A stretch of 64,000 bases of DNA from Clostridia bacterium (GCA_030526425.1 JAUNCT010000002.1:80626-144625), one strand, 5' to 3'; shown: positions 16,607 through 25,730, counted from the stretch's first letter. Translations and numbers: made by a program. Notes: generated by a model not told the origin, from the sequence alone.

Positions 16607-17206
16607 TCAGAATTCCTTTGCGATCTCCGTCAGTTCCGCTTCCGCCCGGGCGAGCAGCTCGTCCACCGGTTCGAGCCCGAGGTCGAGCCCGTCTGCGGAA
16701 ACGCCGCGGAAGCGTTCGATGCCGACGTATTGGCAGAAGCTCTCGAGATACGGGAACGCCTGCTCGAGGTATTCGTCTTCGCCGGTGAAATCGGCGCCGC
16801 GCGTGGTGATGTACAGCAGTTCCTTCGCCTTGCACAGACCGTATACGCCGGTTTCATCGCAGCGGAAGGTGATGCCGTCCACGTTGACGTTCTCGATGTA
16901 GATCTTCAGCAGCGCCGGGAAGCTCAGGTCCCAAAAGGGCGCCGCGATCACGATGCGGTCCGCCTCGGCGAACCCGTGCGCGTAGCGGAAACGCGGTCCC
17001 TTGCGCTCCGGGTCGGTTACGAGCAGCTCCTGCCGCTGCGCGAAGAACCCTTCCATCAGGCAGGCGAGGTTCTCGTCCATCAGCGTCAGGCGCTCGATCT
17101 CATATTCCCCGCGCGCTTCGACTTGTTTCAAAAAGCTCTCCGCAAGGCGCTTCGTGCGGGATTCTTCTCTGCGGATGCAGCAATCGACATACAGCAGTTT
17201 TTTCAT
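16607..17206 (-). CDS. Flavodoxin-like NAD(P)H-dependent oxidoreductase
   Basis: 199-residue protein of the Flavodoxin_2 fold (NQO/AzoR type), expected to bind FMN and reduce quinones or azo compounds. Features are MKKLLYVDCCIRREESRTKRLAESFL at the N-terminus (phosphate loop), ADRIVIAAPFWDLSFPALLKIYIENV near residue 85 and LLYITTRGADF near 125. Start ATG 17206 overlaps the ribokinase stop as ATGA. A much longer in-frame reading upstream runs through the ribokinase gene in another frame and is not real. Confidence 0.85.
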   Translation of the reverse strand: MKKLLYVDCCIRREESRTKRLAESFLKQVEARGEYEIERLTLMDENLACLMEGFFAQRQELLVTDPERKGPRFRYAHGFAEADRIVIAAPFWDLSFPALLKIYIENVNVDGITFRCDETGVYGLCKAKELLYITTRGADFTGEDEYLEQAFPYLESFCQYVGIERFRGVSADGLDLGLEPVDELLARAEAELTEIAKEF

Positions 17207-18126
17207 GCTTCGGTGACCTCCGGTACATTCAGTTTGCCCGACGCGATCGTCTCTTCGACCTCGCGCACGGTGGGGATGGAATCCGCCGCGCCCGGGCGGG
17301 TGACGCAAATGGCGGATGCCGCCGTTGCGAGCCGCAGCGCTTCCGCGCGACCTTTGCCCGAGAGCACCGCGCCGAGGAAGAACCCCGTGAAGGTGTCGCC
17401 CGCGGCGGTCGTATCCACCGCGTTCACGGTGCAGCTGCCGATGCGGTACTTCTTCCCGCCCGAAACGTACACCGCGCCGTTTTTGCCGAGCGTCAGAACG
17501 ATGTCGAGCCCGGGATACTTTTCCGTCAGCACGGGGACGATCTCCTCCGCGGTCGGCGCGGTCCCCGCGAGCTCCGAACCCTCGACCTCGTTGACGAACA
17601 GGTAATCGAGCTTGTCGAGCGGGTACTCCGCCACGGTCTTGTCCATGGGCGCGGCGTTCAGCGCCGTCTTCAGCCCGCGGGCGTGCGCCCGTTCGATGAT
17701 CGTGCCGACGAGGTTCGTTTCGTTCTGCATCAGCACGACGCCCTCGCTGCCGAACGCGTCCAGCGTCTTTTCGATCATCTCCTCCGTCAGCTCGCGGTTC
17801 GTTCCGCCGAACAGGAGGATGCAGTTCTGTCCCGCATCGTCGACCTGGATGATGGCGTTGCCGCAAAGCCCGTCCGTCGCTTCGAGCAGGCGCACGTCCA
17901 CGCCCTTCTCGGTGAGCTTTTCGCGCAACATCGCGCCGTCGCGCCCGATCTTTCCGGCGTGCAGCACGGTGCAGCCCGCTTGCGCCGCGGCCACGGACTG
18001 ATTCAGCCCCTTGCCGCCGCAGTTGACCGAAAGACTCTTGGATGCCTTGGTCTCGCCGGGGCGGATAAAGGAATCGACCCGGTAGACATAATCGATGTTC
18101 AGCGAACCGAAATTCAAAATGCGCAT
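17203..18126 (-). CDS. rbsK: Ribokinase-like PfkB-family carbohydrate kinase
   Basis: 307-residue kinase that would make ribose-5-phosphate from ribose freed by nucleoside hydrolases. It shows the N-terminal GSLNIDYVYRVD, the sugar-binding NCGGKGLNQSVAAAQAG near residue 37 and the ATP/anion-hole signature NAVDTTAAGDTFTGFFLGA near 245 with its catalytic Asp. ATG 18126 follows AAAGGAGAAGTC; an earlier in-frame ATG runs into the divergent promoter. It is first in an operon that continues to the reductase, M20, MBL and dusB, and diverges from udp. Confidence 0.88.
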   Translation of the reverse strand: MRILNFGSLNIDYVYRVDSFIRPGETKASKSLSVNCGGKGLNQSVAAAQAGCTVLHAGKIGRDGAMLREKLTEKGVDVRLLEATDGLCGNAIIQVDDAGQNCILLFGGTNRELTEEMIEKTLDAFGSEGVVLMQNETNLVGTIIERAHARGLKTALNAAPMDKTVAEYPLDKLDYLFVNEVEGSELAGTAPTAEEIVPVLTEKYPGLDIVLTLGKNGAVYVSGGKKYRIGSCTVNAVDTTAAGDTFTGFFLGAVLSGKGRAEALRLATAASAICVTRPGAADSIPTVREVEETIASGKLNVPEVTEA

Positions 18127-18159
18127 GACTTCTCCTTTATGGGCTTTTGCCCGCAAGCA

Positions 18160-18195
18160 TTGAAAAAACATCGGGGTTTCGGTATGATGATACCG
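18160..18195 (+). promoter_or_regulatory. udp promoter with overlapping palindromic operator
   Basis: TTGAAA (18160-18165), 17-base spacer, TATGAT (18183-18188). The -10 lies inside the dyad CGGTATGATGATACCG (18180-18195), a likely repressor site. It is within the 143-base divergent gap between rbsK and udp, so it may coordinate both. Confidence 0.7.
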
Positions 18196-18269
18196 ATGGG
18201 ATTCCGCCGCAGCGACGGCGTTTCCCGGATACTTCATCATATCATAAATTCAACGGGAGAGGAACCAAT

Positions 18270-19007
18270 ATGTCTAACGTACAGGCCCATATTTGTCTCG
18301 ACGATACCGTCGGCATCCGCTGCGCACTGCTGCCCGGCGACCCCAAGCGCATCGACCGCATCACGCCCTTCCTCACGGATGTGCGGGAGCTGGTCTACAA
18401 CCGCGAATTCCGCTCCGTTTCGGGCAATTACAAGGGCTTGCCCGTGCTGTGCGTTTCGACGGGCATCGGCGGTGCGTCTGCCGCCATCGCCGTGGAAGAA
18501 CTCAAAAACATCGGTGTCACCCACATGATCCGCATCGGTTCCTGCGGCGCTCTGCAGGAGGGCATCGGTCTCGGCGAGCTCATCCTCGTTTCGGGCGCGG
18601 TACGCGACGACGGCGCGTCGAAGATGTATGTCGACCCGATCTATCCTGCCGTCCCCGACAGCGACCTGCTGTTTGCCGTGCGCTCCGCGGCGGAAGAGCT
18701 CGGTCTCAAAACCCACACCGGCATCGCCCGCAGCCACGACAGCTTCTATACCGATTTCGAAGACGAACGCCACGCCAAGTGGCAGAAGACCGGCGTGCTC
18801 GGTTGCGACATGGAGACCGCCGCGCTGTACACGGTCGGTCGTCTCCGCGGCGTGAAGACCATGTCCATCCTCAACAACGTCGTCGTTGCGGGTGAAGACA
18901 CGGCGGATTCCATCGGCGGCTATGTCGACGGCGAATCCCTCACCATGAAGGGCGAACGCGATGAGATCGTCGTCGCGCTCGAAGCCCTGCGCAAGGTCCT
19001 CGGCTGA
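18270..19007 (+). CDS. udp: Uridine phosphorylase-like nucleoside phosphorylase
   Basis: 245-residue phosphorylase of the PNP/UDP family; it splits pyrimidine nucleosides with phosphate to base plus ribose-1-phosphate. Motifs are LLPGDPKRIDRI near residue 18 (phosphate site), STGIGGASAAIAVEEL near 65, IRIGSCGALQEGIGLGELILVSGAVRDDG near 90 and LGCDMETAALYTVGRL near 180 (ribose-binding Glu-Met-Glu type block). ATG 18270 is preceded by GGGAGAGGAACC. The divergent ribokinase and the nucleoside hydrolases on the other side support a nucleoside salvage role. Purine or mixed specificity cannot be excluded. Confidence 0.88.
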   Translation: MSNVQAHICLDDTVGIRCALLPGDPKRIDRITPFLTDVRELVYNREFRSVSGNYKGLPVLCVSTGIGGASAAIAVEELKNIGVTHMIRIGSCGALQEGIGLGELILVSGAVRDDGASKMYVDPIYPAVPDSDLLFAVRSAAEELGLKTHTGIARSHDSFYTDFEDERHAKWQKTGVLGCDMETAALYTVGRLRGVKTMSILNNVVVAGEDTADSIGGYVDGESLTMKGERDEIVVALEALRKVLG

Positions 19008-19027
19008 ACCTACCCCCACATGACAAA

Positions 19028-19053
19028 ACGGCGGTGCATGCTCGCACCGCCGT
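19028..19053. terminator. Bidirectional terminator between udp and the HAD gene
   Basis: ACGGCGGTGC (19028-19037), six-base loop, GCACCGCCGT (19044-19053), then TTTTGTTG on the plus strand and an A-tract (AAAACG) on its left for minus-strand use. Both udp and the nucleoside operon converge here. Confidence 0.8.
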
Positions 19054-19069
19054 TTTTGTTGTTCCCCGG

Positions 19070-19882
19070 TCACACCAGCCCAAAATGCTCAAGCGCGTAT
19101 GCGATCCCGTCGTCGTCGATGGCCTTGGTCACAAAGTCCGCGTGCGCCTTCACGGAATCCATGCCGTTGCCCATCACGACCGCGACATCCGCGTGCGAAA
19201 GCATCTCCAAATCGTTCGGGCTGTCCCCGAAGGCGTAGGAAACGCGCCCCGCACCGAAGCGTTCCATCACGTGCTCAAGCCCCGTGCCCTTCGTGCAGCC
19301 GATCGGCACGCACTCGTAGAAGCCTCCGCGCGGCACGCGGAAGAAGTTGCGGTCGGTCAGTTCCAAAAACTTCTCGTAAACCTCGCCTTCCCCCTCGTCG
19401 ATGAGGAACTTCGCGAACCGGAAGTCCTCGCGGTACACATCGGTCGAACCGGGCACGCCCATCGCGACGAGCCGCGCGTGCTCCCGTTGGGAAGCCTCGC
19501 TCACGGGTACCTCCCCGTCGTAATAAATGCCGGAATCGTCCTCGTACACGGCGGGGATACGGCTCGCCCGCGCGGTATCGCGGATCTCCCGCTGGACCTC
19601 GGGGCTCGGGTGCACATCGTATACGATGGCGTAACTGCCGTCCGGCTCGCGCAGTCGCAGCTGCACGCCGCAGCCGCAGACCAGCCCGTCGAAGGGGATC
19701 TCCAGCACGCAGGGGTCGATGTGGGTGTAGGGGCGCCCCGTGTTCACAAAGCAAAGGTGCCCGTTCTCCTGCGCCTTGCGGATGGCGCGCACCGCGCTTT
19801 CCGGCACCAGGTGCTCCACCGGGTCGGTCAGGGTCATGTCGATGTCGAAAAACAACACCGCTTTCGTTTCGTTCGTTTCCAT
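19070..19882 (-). CDS. HAD-superfamily (Cof-type) sugar phosphatase
   Basis: 270-residue haloacid-dehalogenase hydrolase with a C2 cap. Motif I is VLFFDIDMTLTDP near residue 10 (nucleophile Asp), motif II near NTGRPYTH at 40, motif III Lys near GCTKGTGLEHV at 200 and motif IV FGDSPNDLEMLSHAD near 220. Last gene of the nucleoside import operon, 66 bases after a nucleoside hydrolase, so it could dephosphorylate a sugar or nucleotide of that pathway; substrate not determinable. Confidence 0.87.
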   Translation of the reverse strand: METNETKAVLFFDIDMTLTDPVEHLVPESAVRAIRKAQENGHLCFVNTGRPYTHIDPCVLEIPFDGLVCGCGVQLRLREPDGSYAIVYDVHPSPEVQREIRDTARASRIPAVYEDDSGIYYDGEVPVSEASQREHARLVAMGVPGSTDVYREDFRFAKFLIDEGEGEVYEKFLELTDRNFFRVPRGGFYECVPIGCTKGTGLEHVMERFGAGRVSYAFGDSPNDLEMLSHADVAVVMGNGMDSVKAHADFVTKAIDDDGIAYALEHFGLV

Positions 19883-19948
19883 GGTCGTTCCTCAAAAAGC
19901 CGCCCCGGGGCACGCGCTCCGGGGCGGTCGTCGTCGTTGGTTTGCGCG

Positions 19949-20887
19949 TTACGCGCTGTAGCTCCCGATCAGCTCGAAGACCTTGTCGCGGAAGGCTTCG
20001 CGGTCGACATCGTAAACGATCACCGCGTTCTTCACGGGGAACTGCTTATCGGAAAGGAAGTCCGTCACGGTCTTGCCGCGGGTGTACTTGCCGAGCGTTT
20101 CGACGTGCACGCCCACCGTATCGGTCTTGTACAGTTCGGGATACGCCGCGTAGATGACCGCGCAGGGGTCGTGCAGGCACATCCCGGGGAAACCGTGACC
20201 GAGGCTGTAGCGCATCTCGCCGCGCCCCACCAGGTGGCAGAACATGCCCTGCTCGTTGACCGCGGAAAGCTTTTCGGATTCCTCGGCGTTGAACCACGCC
20301 TTCAGCGTCACGTCGAGACCGACCATGTGCACCGGCACGCCGCTGTTGAACACGATCTCCGCGGCTTCCGGGTCGGTGTAGATGTTGAACTCCGCAGCGG
20401 GCGTCACGTTGCCGTAGCTGGCGGCACCGCCCATGATCACGATGCGGCGGATGAGCTTCGGCAGCTCCTTGTACTTCAAAAACGCCATGGCGAGGTTCGT
20501 CAGCGGCGCCGTCGCGATGAGCTCGAGCGCCCCGTTTTGGCGTTTTGCTTCCTCATAGATGTAATCCCAAGCCTTCATGCTTTCGGGCGCGCGCTTCGGG
20601 TCGTCGAATTCCAGGTCGCCGAGCCCGTTCTTACCGTGCACATGCTCCGCCGTCGGGGCGGTCGCATCCGCGAACAGGGGTTTGTCCGCACCGGCGTACA
20701 CGGGCAGATCGACACCCGCGAGCTCCAGCACGTGTCCGGTGTTGCGCAGCACCTTCGGCAGCGGCGTATTGCCCGCCACGCAGGTGAAGCCTTTGATATC
20801 GAACGCGGGGATCTTCAGCGCGAGCAGGATCGCGATCGCATCGTCGATACCGGTATCGCAATCGAAAATCACGGGGATACGTTCCAT
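19949..20887 (-). CDS. Nucleoside hydrolase (IunH/RihA family), copy 1
   Basis: 312-residue calcium-dependent N-ribohydrolase that splits nucleosides to base and free ribose. The metal site begins FDCDTGIDDAIAILLAL near residue 7; the family blocks ELIATAPLTNLAMAF near 115, RIVIMGGAASYGNVTPAAEFNIYTDPEAA near 145 and VHDPCAV-like FPGMCLHDPCAVIYAAYP near 230 follow. ATG 20887 has GAGGTGA five bases upstream; an earlier ATG overlaps the preceding gene. Ribose produced here is the expected substrate of the ribokinase at 17.2 kb. Confidence 0.92.
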   Translation of the reverse strand: MERIPVIFDCDTGIDDAIAILLALKIPAFDIKGFTCVAGNTPLPKVLRNTGHVLELAGVDLPVYAGADKPLFADATAPTAEHVHGKNGLGDLEFDDPKRAPESMKAWDYIYEEAKRQNGALELIATAPLTNLAMAFLKYKELPKLIRRIVIMGGAASYGNVTPAAEFNIYTDPEAAEIVFNSGVPVHMVGLDVTLKAWFNAEESEKLSAVNEQGMFCHLVGRGEMRYSLGHGFPGMCLHDPCAVIYAAYPELYKTDTVGVHVETLGKYTRGKTVTDFLSDKQFPVKNAVIVYDVDREAFRDKVFELIGSYSA

Positions 20888-20897
20888 CGTCGTCACC

Positions 20898-21842
20898 TCA
20901 TTTCTCGTCATAGGCCTTGACCGCTTCGACCAGCAGGTCCGCGAACGCTTTGCGGTCGATGTTCAGGATCGCGCGGACGTTCGGCTTTTTGTCGGTCGAG
21001 CCGTACATGTCCGCCACGGTCATGCCGCGGCAGTACTTGCCCGTCAGCTCGATGTCCACATGCACGTCCTTCATCGTCATGATCTCGGGGTGCAGCAGGG
21101 CAGCGACCGCGCACGGATCGTGCACCGGCGCGCCGGTGTAGCCGATGTCGCGGTGGAAGTGGTAGAAGAACTCCAGCCACTCCGCAACGACCTTCGCCAC
21201 GGGGTTGCCCACCGCACGGATGCGCTCGAAATCCTCGGGGAAGATCAGCGCCTTCTCGGTCACATCCAGTCCCGCCATGAGGATCGGCACGCCGCTGCGG
21301 AACACAACGTCCGCAGCTTCGGGGTCGACGAGGATATTGAACTCCGCCGCCGGCGTCCAGTTGCCGCTTGCGAGACCGCCGCCCATCAGGGAGATGCGCG
21401 CGATCTTCGGCTTCAGGTCCGGACGTTCGGTCAAAAGCGCGGCGATGTTCGTCAGCGGTCCCGTCGGCACGAGGGTCACGGGCTCTTCGCTTTCCTCGAT
21501 GAGGCGCGCCATCAGCACGACGGAATCCTCTTCCACGGGTTCGATCTCGGGTTCCGGCAGCACGGGACCGTCGAGTCCGGATTCACCGTGCACGCTCGGC
21601 GCGTTCATCGGTTCCTCGATCAGGGGGCGCGTGCGTCCCTTCGCCAGCGGTCCCTTGTAGCCGATCAGCGTCAGGATGCGCTGCGCGTTGTAGGTGGTCT
21701 TTTCGATGGTCTGGTTGCCGGCGCTCGTGCATACGCCGAGGATCTTCAGCCGGTCGGTGCTGTTTGCCAACACCCAGGCGATCGCATCGTCATGTCCGGG
21801 GTCACCCTCGAGAATGACCGGGATCGGTTTGATGTTCTCCAT
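20898..21842 (-). CDS. Nucleoside hydrolase (IunH/RihA family), copy 2
   Basis: 314-residue paralog of the next gene. The N-terminal metal motif is VILEGDPGHDDAIAWVLA: the first Asp of the usual DxDxGxDD is Glu, while the other metal-binding acids remain. Later blocks are VTLVPTGPLTNIAALL near 120, SLMGGGLASGNWTPAAEFNILVDPEAADVVF near 150 and TGAPVHDPCAVAALLHP near 235. ATG 21842 follows AAAGGAGAAAC. The substitution may shift calcium or substrate preference; the pair could split purine and pyrimidine duties. It lies 111 bases after the permease. Confidence 0.9.
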   Translation of the reverse strand: MENIKPIPVILEGDPGHDDAIAWVLANSTDRLKILGVCTSAGNQTIEKTTYNAQRILTLIGYKGPLAKGRTRPLIEEPMNAPSVHGESGLDGPVLPEPEIEPVEEDSVVLMARLIEESEEPVTLVPTGPLTNIAALLTERPDLKPKIARISLMGGGLASGNWTPAAEFNILVDPEAADVVFRSGVPILMAGLDVTEKALIFPEDFERIRAVGNPVAKVVAEWLEFFYHFHRDIGYTGAPVHDPCAVAALLHPEIMTMKDVHVDIELTGKYCRGMTVADMYGSTDKKPNVRAILNIDRKAFADLLVEAVKAYDEK

Positions 21843-21953
21843 GTGATGTTTCTCCTTTCGGTGCACCGCAGCCGTACGGCGGTATCCCGCCGCAAAGCGC
21901 GGTGATGAACAACTGCCCGCCCGGAACGGGCAGGCAGTTCGGTCGTTCGTTTT

Positions 21954-22949
21954 TTATGCGGCCCGCTCGGTCTTCTCTTCCGAGTCGAGACCCTTCAGGC
22001 GCTTCTGTTCCTTCTTACGCACATACACGGCATAGAGCACGACGCCGATGAGAACGACGACGTACGGCACCGCGCCGAGCGCGTAGATGGAAAGTTCGAA
22101 GTGCTGCGCAAAGTTCGAGAACGCGTAGAACACGCCGAACGCCAGACAGCACAGGCAGACGATGCCGGGGTTCGCGGAACCCATCATGCACGCCGCGAGT
22201 CCGACGAAGCCGCGCCCCGCGATGAGACCGCTCGAGAACAGCGCCAGGTAGCAGGTGGACATGTACGCGCCCGCGATGCCGCCGAACAGACCCGACAGCG
22301 TCAGCGAGATGGTCTTGATCTTCAGCGACGAGATACCGACGGATTCGGCGGCGTTCGGGTTCTCACCGACCGCACGGATGCGCAGACCCGTCTTCGTTTT
22401 GAAGATGAAGAACGACAGCACGAACACCAGAACGTACGAAGCGTAGGTCAGGATGTAGTGACCGGAGAATATCTTGCCGATGACCGGGATGTCGTTGAGC
22501 CCCGGAATGAAGACCTTCGGCAGGTTGCCGCTCGTGAGGGAGGTCGTCGTCGCACGGTCGCCCGTAAGGGTGTACATCAGGTACACCGCGGCACCCGTCG
22601 CGATGAGGTTCAGCGCGATGCCGACGAGCGTAATGTCGATCTTCAGACGGTACGCGAACACGGAAACGAGGTAACCGAGCAGGGAACCGACGATCATCGC
22701 CGCGATGAGACCCACCCAGGGACCGCCCGCGGTCGCGCCGACGGCACTGGATACGAGCACCGCCACCAGAGCCGTGAAGGTCATGATGCCTTCCATGCCC
22801 ATGTTGGTCGCGGAGGCCTTCTGTGCCACCGCGCAGCCGAGAGCCGCCAGAAGGATCGGCGCCGCGGACTGGATGATCATGAAATAGAATTCGGGGTTGC
22901 TGAACGCGCTGCCGATGGCAGCGAATACTTCATTGAACCATACACCCAT
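21954..22949 (-). CDS. nupQ: Nucleoside ABC transporter permease (NupQ/YufQ type)
   Basis: 331-residue polytopic permease of the BPD_transp_2 family. About eight hydrophobic segments are visible; the family block NMGMEGIMTFTALVAVLVSSAVGATAGGPWVGLIAAMIVGSLLG (described as residues ~48-95) and RAVGENPNAAESVGI near 200 are diagnostic of BMP-associated nucleoside transporters. Fifteen bases separate it from the upstream permease. Ends with a basic tail KKEQKRLKGLD. Confidence 0.88.
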   Translation of the reverse strand: MGVWFNEVFAAIGSAFSNPEFYFMIIQSAAPILLAALGCAVAQKASATNMGMEGIMTFTALVAVLVSSAVGATAGGPWVGLIAAMIVGSLLGYLVSVFAYRLKIDITLVGIALNLIATGAAVYLMYTLTGDRATTTSLTSGNLPKVFIPGLNDIPVIGKIFSGHYILTYASYVLVFVLSFFIFKTKTGLRIRAVGENPNAAESVGISSLKIKTISLTLSGLFGGIAGAYMSTCYLALFSSGLIAGRGFVGLAACMMGSANPGIVCLCCLAFGVFYAFSNFAQHFELSIYALGAVPYVVVLIGVVLYAVYVRKKEQKRLKGLDSEEKTERAA

Positions 22950-22964
22950 CTTCCGTTACCCCCT

Positions 22965-24131
22965 TCATGCTTCCGCAGCAAGCTTTGCGGCCTGCTTGTC
23001 TCTCGCGTCGGCAACGATCATCTTGCGGTGGGTCTTCGCGAGGAAGCGCTCCGCCAGCAGGAACAGGATGATGACGCCTTCGACGATCTGCGTCATTTCG
23101 TTGATCGGACCGCCGGGCTGCGTGGACATGATCAGCGCGCCGGCGCGGATGTAAGCGATGAACGCGCAGGAGAGGAACAGCTTCTTCGGGTTGTTCCGGG
23201 CGAAGATCGCCATGATGACGCCGTCCCAGCCGTAGCCCGTCATTTCGATGCCGTAGTAGTAGTTGTAGTTGCCGAGGATGACCGTCGCGCCGCCAAGACC
23301 GCCGATCGCGCCGCCGATGACCTGCACCAGCACGCCGAGACCGACGACGCTCACGCCGACGTACTTCGCGAAGCTCGGGTTCTGACCGATCTGACGGATG
23401 CGGAAGCCCCACTTGGTCTTATAGAGGAAGATCCACGCGAGGATGACCACGACGATCGCGATGATGAGACCCCAGCGGAAGGTGATCTTCGTACCGAAGA
23501 TCTTCTTGAACGTGAGCACGGGCTTTTCCGTCCACTGGTAAGAATACTTACTGGTCTTCGGGTCGCGCAGCGTCGTCGAAAACAGGCAGTACTGCGAAAT
23601 GTACAGGATCACGTAGTTCATCATGAGCGAGGTGACCATGACGTTCGCGCCAAAGCGTTTTTCGAGCAGCGCCGGGATGAGCGTCACGAGTGCACCGGCG
23701 ATCGTCGCCACCGCGAGACCGAGGATGATGCACAGCGCCGGGTTCGCGTTCTTCGCGACCATGTCGCCGTCCAGCAGGCAGCAGACCCATGCGCAGGCGA
23801 GACCGCCCGCCATGATGGAGCCTTCGAGACCGAGGTTGATCTTCGAGGCGCTGAACATGATGGAGACCGCGGCACCCGTGAACAGGATCGGGATCATCTG
23901 CTGGATCCAGTAATCGAAGTAGTTCCAGCCGATGGCGGGCTTCACGTTCGGGTTCAGGATCTGCAGCGGTCCCAGGAAGAAGTACCGCAGGGATTCCGCG
24001 GGGTTCTTCGCGGACAGGAGGATCAGCACGACCGCAAGACCCAGACCGATGGCGATCGCCATCGCGGTGCGGATCAGGCTGAAGCGCGCCTCCACATCCA
24101 TCCGTTGGATAAAGTTCTTTTTCTTATTCAT
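22965..24131 (-). CDS. nupP: Nucleoside ABC transporter permease (NupP/YufP type)
   Basis: 388-residue partner permease. It starts with a cytoplasmic basic segment (MNKKKNFIQRMDVEARFS), a first helix at ~17-40, and carries the family features NLGLEGSIMAGGLACAWVCC near 120, RFGANVMVTSLMMNYV near 175 and RQIGQNPSFAKYVGVS near 265 with the GYGWDGVIMAIFARNNP block near 305. Its ATG lies within the last codons of the ATPase gene (8-base overlap), indicating coupling. Confidence 0.88.
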   Translation of the reverse strand: MNKKKNFIQRMDVEARFSLIRTAMAIAIGLGLAVVLILLSAKNPAESLRYFFLGPLQILNPNVKPAIGWNYFDYWIQQMIPILFTGAAVSIMFSASKINLGLEGSIMAGGLACAWVCCLLDGDMVAKNANPALCIILGLAVATIAGALVTLIPALLEKRFGANVMVTSLMMNYVILYISQYCLFSTTLRDPKTSKYSYQWTEKPVLTFKKIFGTKITFRWGLIIAIVVVILAWIFLYKTKWGFRIRQIGQNPSFAKYVGVSVVGLGVLVQVIGGAIGGLGGATVILGNYNYYYGIEMTGYGWDGVIMAIFARNNPKKLFLSCAFIAYIRAGALIMSTQPGGPINEMTQIVEGVIILFLLAERFLAKTHRKMIVADARDKQAAKLAAEA

Positions 24132-25674
24132 GCAAAGCCTCCCTGATCTCTTCTTCGGACATATGCTTGACGCCGAGCATGTAGAAACCGAGCTCGTCCT
24201 CGGTCAGATGCTTCACATCCGGGAAGTAGCCGTTGATCTTGCCGCCGTGCATGACGATCATGGAATCGGAAAGGCTCATGATCTCCGCAAGGTCCGCGGA
24301 AATGAGGATGATCGCCTTGCCCTGGTCGCGCATGTCGACCATGCGGCTGCGGACGAATTCCGCCGCGCCGACGTCGATGCCGCGCGTCGGCTGGTCGGAA
24401 ATGATGAGGTCGGAGTGCGAGGTGAACTCACGCGCGACGACGACCTTCTGCACGTTGCCGCCCGAAAGCATGCCGACGAGCTGCTTGTCGCTGTCGCACA
24501 GCACGCGGTATTCGTCGACCCATGCGGTCGTGTCCTGTGCGATCGCCTTCTCGTCGAGCATCACGCCCTTGTTGTACTTCGGGTCGTCCATCTTGTCGGC
24601 GACCATGTTGTCGCGGATGGACATGTTCAGCGCGCAGCCGTAAACGTTGCGGTCCTCGGGGATGTGCACCATGCCGTTCTTGCGGAGGGTGCGGATATCC
24701 ATCTCGCGGACTTCCTTGCCGTTGAGCTTGATCGAGCCGTAGTTGTACTTCGCAAGGCCCGTGATGACGTCGATGAGCTCGCGCTGACCGTTGCCCTCGA
24801 CGCCCGCGATGCCGACGATCTCGCCGCGGCGCACGGAGAAGGAGACGCCGTCGACCTTCTTTTTGCCCGCCTCGTTGTAGACCGTGAGGTCCTTGACGGT
24901 GAGCACGTTCTCGCCGGGCTTCGCGGGCTCCTTCGGGATGTTCAGGTCGACGTCGACGCCGACCATGTGGCGGGAGATATCCGCCTCGGTGACGTCCGCG
25001 ATGTTCCACACGCCGATGGTCTTGCCGCGCTTGATGACCGTGACGCGGTCGCACAGTTCCTTGACCTCGTTGAGCTTATGCGAAATGAAGATGATCGTGC
25101 AGCCGGAATCGCGCAGGTTCTTGAGCTGAACGAACAGCTCGCGCGTTTCCTGCGGGGTCAAAACCGCGGTCGGCTCGTCGAGGATGAGGATCTCGCAGCC
25201 CTTGACGAGCGCCTTGACGATCTCCACCTTCTGCTTGACGCCGACGGAAAGGTCCTGGATCTCCGCGAGCGGATTGATATTGAAGCCGTACTTTTCGCAG
25301 CATGCCTGCGTCATCTCGACGGCCTTCTGTTTATCGAAAACCAACCCCTTGGTCGGTTCAATTCCCAATGTCACGTTTTCGGCCACCGTCAGCGACGGGA
25401 CCTGCATGAAGTGCTGGTGCACCATACCGATGCCCGCTTTGATGGCGTCGGACGGCGAGTTCAGATGTTTTTCGACGCCGTTGATGATGATCTTGCCCTC
25501 ATCCGGCTGTTCGATGCCGAAGAGCATTTTCATCAACGTGGTTTTACCCGCGCCGTTTTCACCGCAAATGGCGTGGATCTCACCCTTTTTCGCGGAAAAA
25601 TTAACCTTATTGTTTGCGATGATGCCGTTGTTGTAGATCTTGGTAACATCCTGCATCACAAGATAATTTTCCAT
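24124..25674 (-). CDS. nupO: Nucleoside ABC transporter ATPase with two nucleotide-binding domains (NupO/YufO type)
   Basis: 516-residue fusion of two ABC domains as in sugar and nucleoside importers. The first domain has Walker A GENGAGKTTLMK near residue 38, signature LSVGVKQKVEIVKAL near 145 and Walker B LILDEPTAVLTPQE near 163. The second has the degenerate Walker A GVEGNGQRELIDVI near 288 usual for RbsA-like proteins, LSGGNVQKVVVAREF near 405 and a final SADLAEIMSLSD switch region. It follows the binding protein after a 100-base gap with a strong hairpin. Confidence 0.93.
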   Translation of the reverse strand: MENYLVMQDVTKIYNNGIIANNKVNFSAKKGEIHAICGENGAGKTTLMKMLFGIEQPDEGKIIINGVEKHLNSPSDAIKAGIGMVHQHFMQVPSLTVAENVTLGIEPTKGLVFDKQKAVEMTQACCEKYGFNINPLAEIQDLSVGVKQKVEIVKALVKGCEILILDEPTAVLTPQETRELFVQLKNLRDSGCTIIFISHKLNEVKELCDRVTVIKRGKTIGVWNIADVTEADISRHMVGVDVDLNIPKEPAKPGENVLTVKDLTVYNEAGKKKVDGVSFSVRRGEIVGIAGVEGNGQRELIDVITGLAKYNYGSIKLNGKEVREMDIRTLRKNGMVHIPEDRNVYGCALNMSIRDNMVADKMDDPKYNKGVMLDEKAIAQDTTAWVDEYRVLCDSDKQLVGMLSGGNVQKVVVAREFTSHSDLIISDQPTRGIDVGAAEFVRSRMVDMRDQGKAIILISADLAEIMSLSDSMIVMHGGKINGYFPDVKHLTEDELGFYMLGVKHMSEEEIREALHE

Positions 25675-25700
25675 AACCCTTGTTTCCCTTCTGAAAAATC

Positions 25701-25730
25701 ATTGCCTCCGGCACGAATGCCGGAGGCAAT
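25701..25730 (-). terminator. Attenuator between BMP binding protein and transporter ATPase
   Basis: Thirteen-base perfect stem (ATTGCCTCCGGCA and complement) with CGAA loop, followed on the minus strand by GATTTTTCAG. It would cut most transcripts after the binding protein gene and allow partial read-through, setting the excess of binding protein over membrane components. Confidence 0.8.

Noticed and set aside
16607..17866. Single 419-residue protein combining the flavodoxin-like reductase with an N-terminal extension
   Set aside because: The first ~220 residues are the ribokinase coding sequence read in another frame; the reductase starts at the ATGA overlap at 17206.
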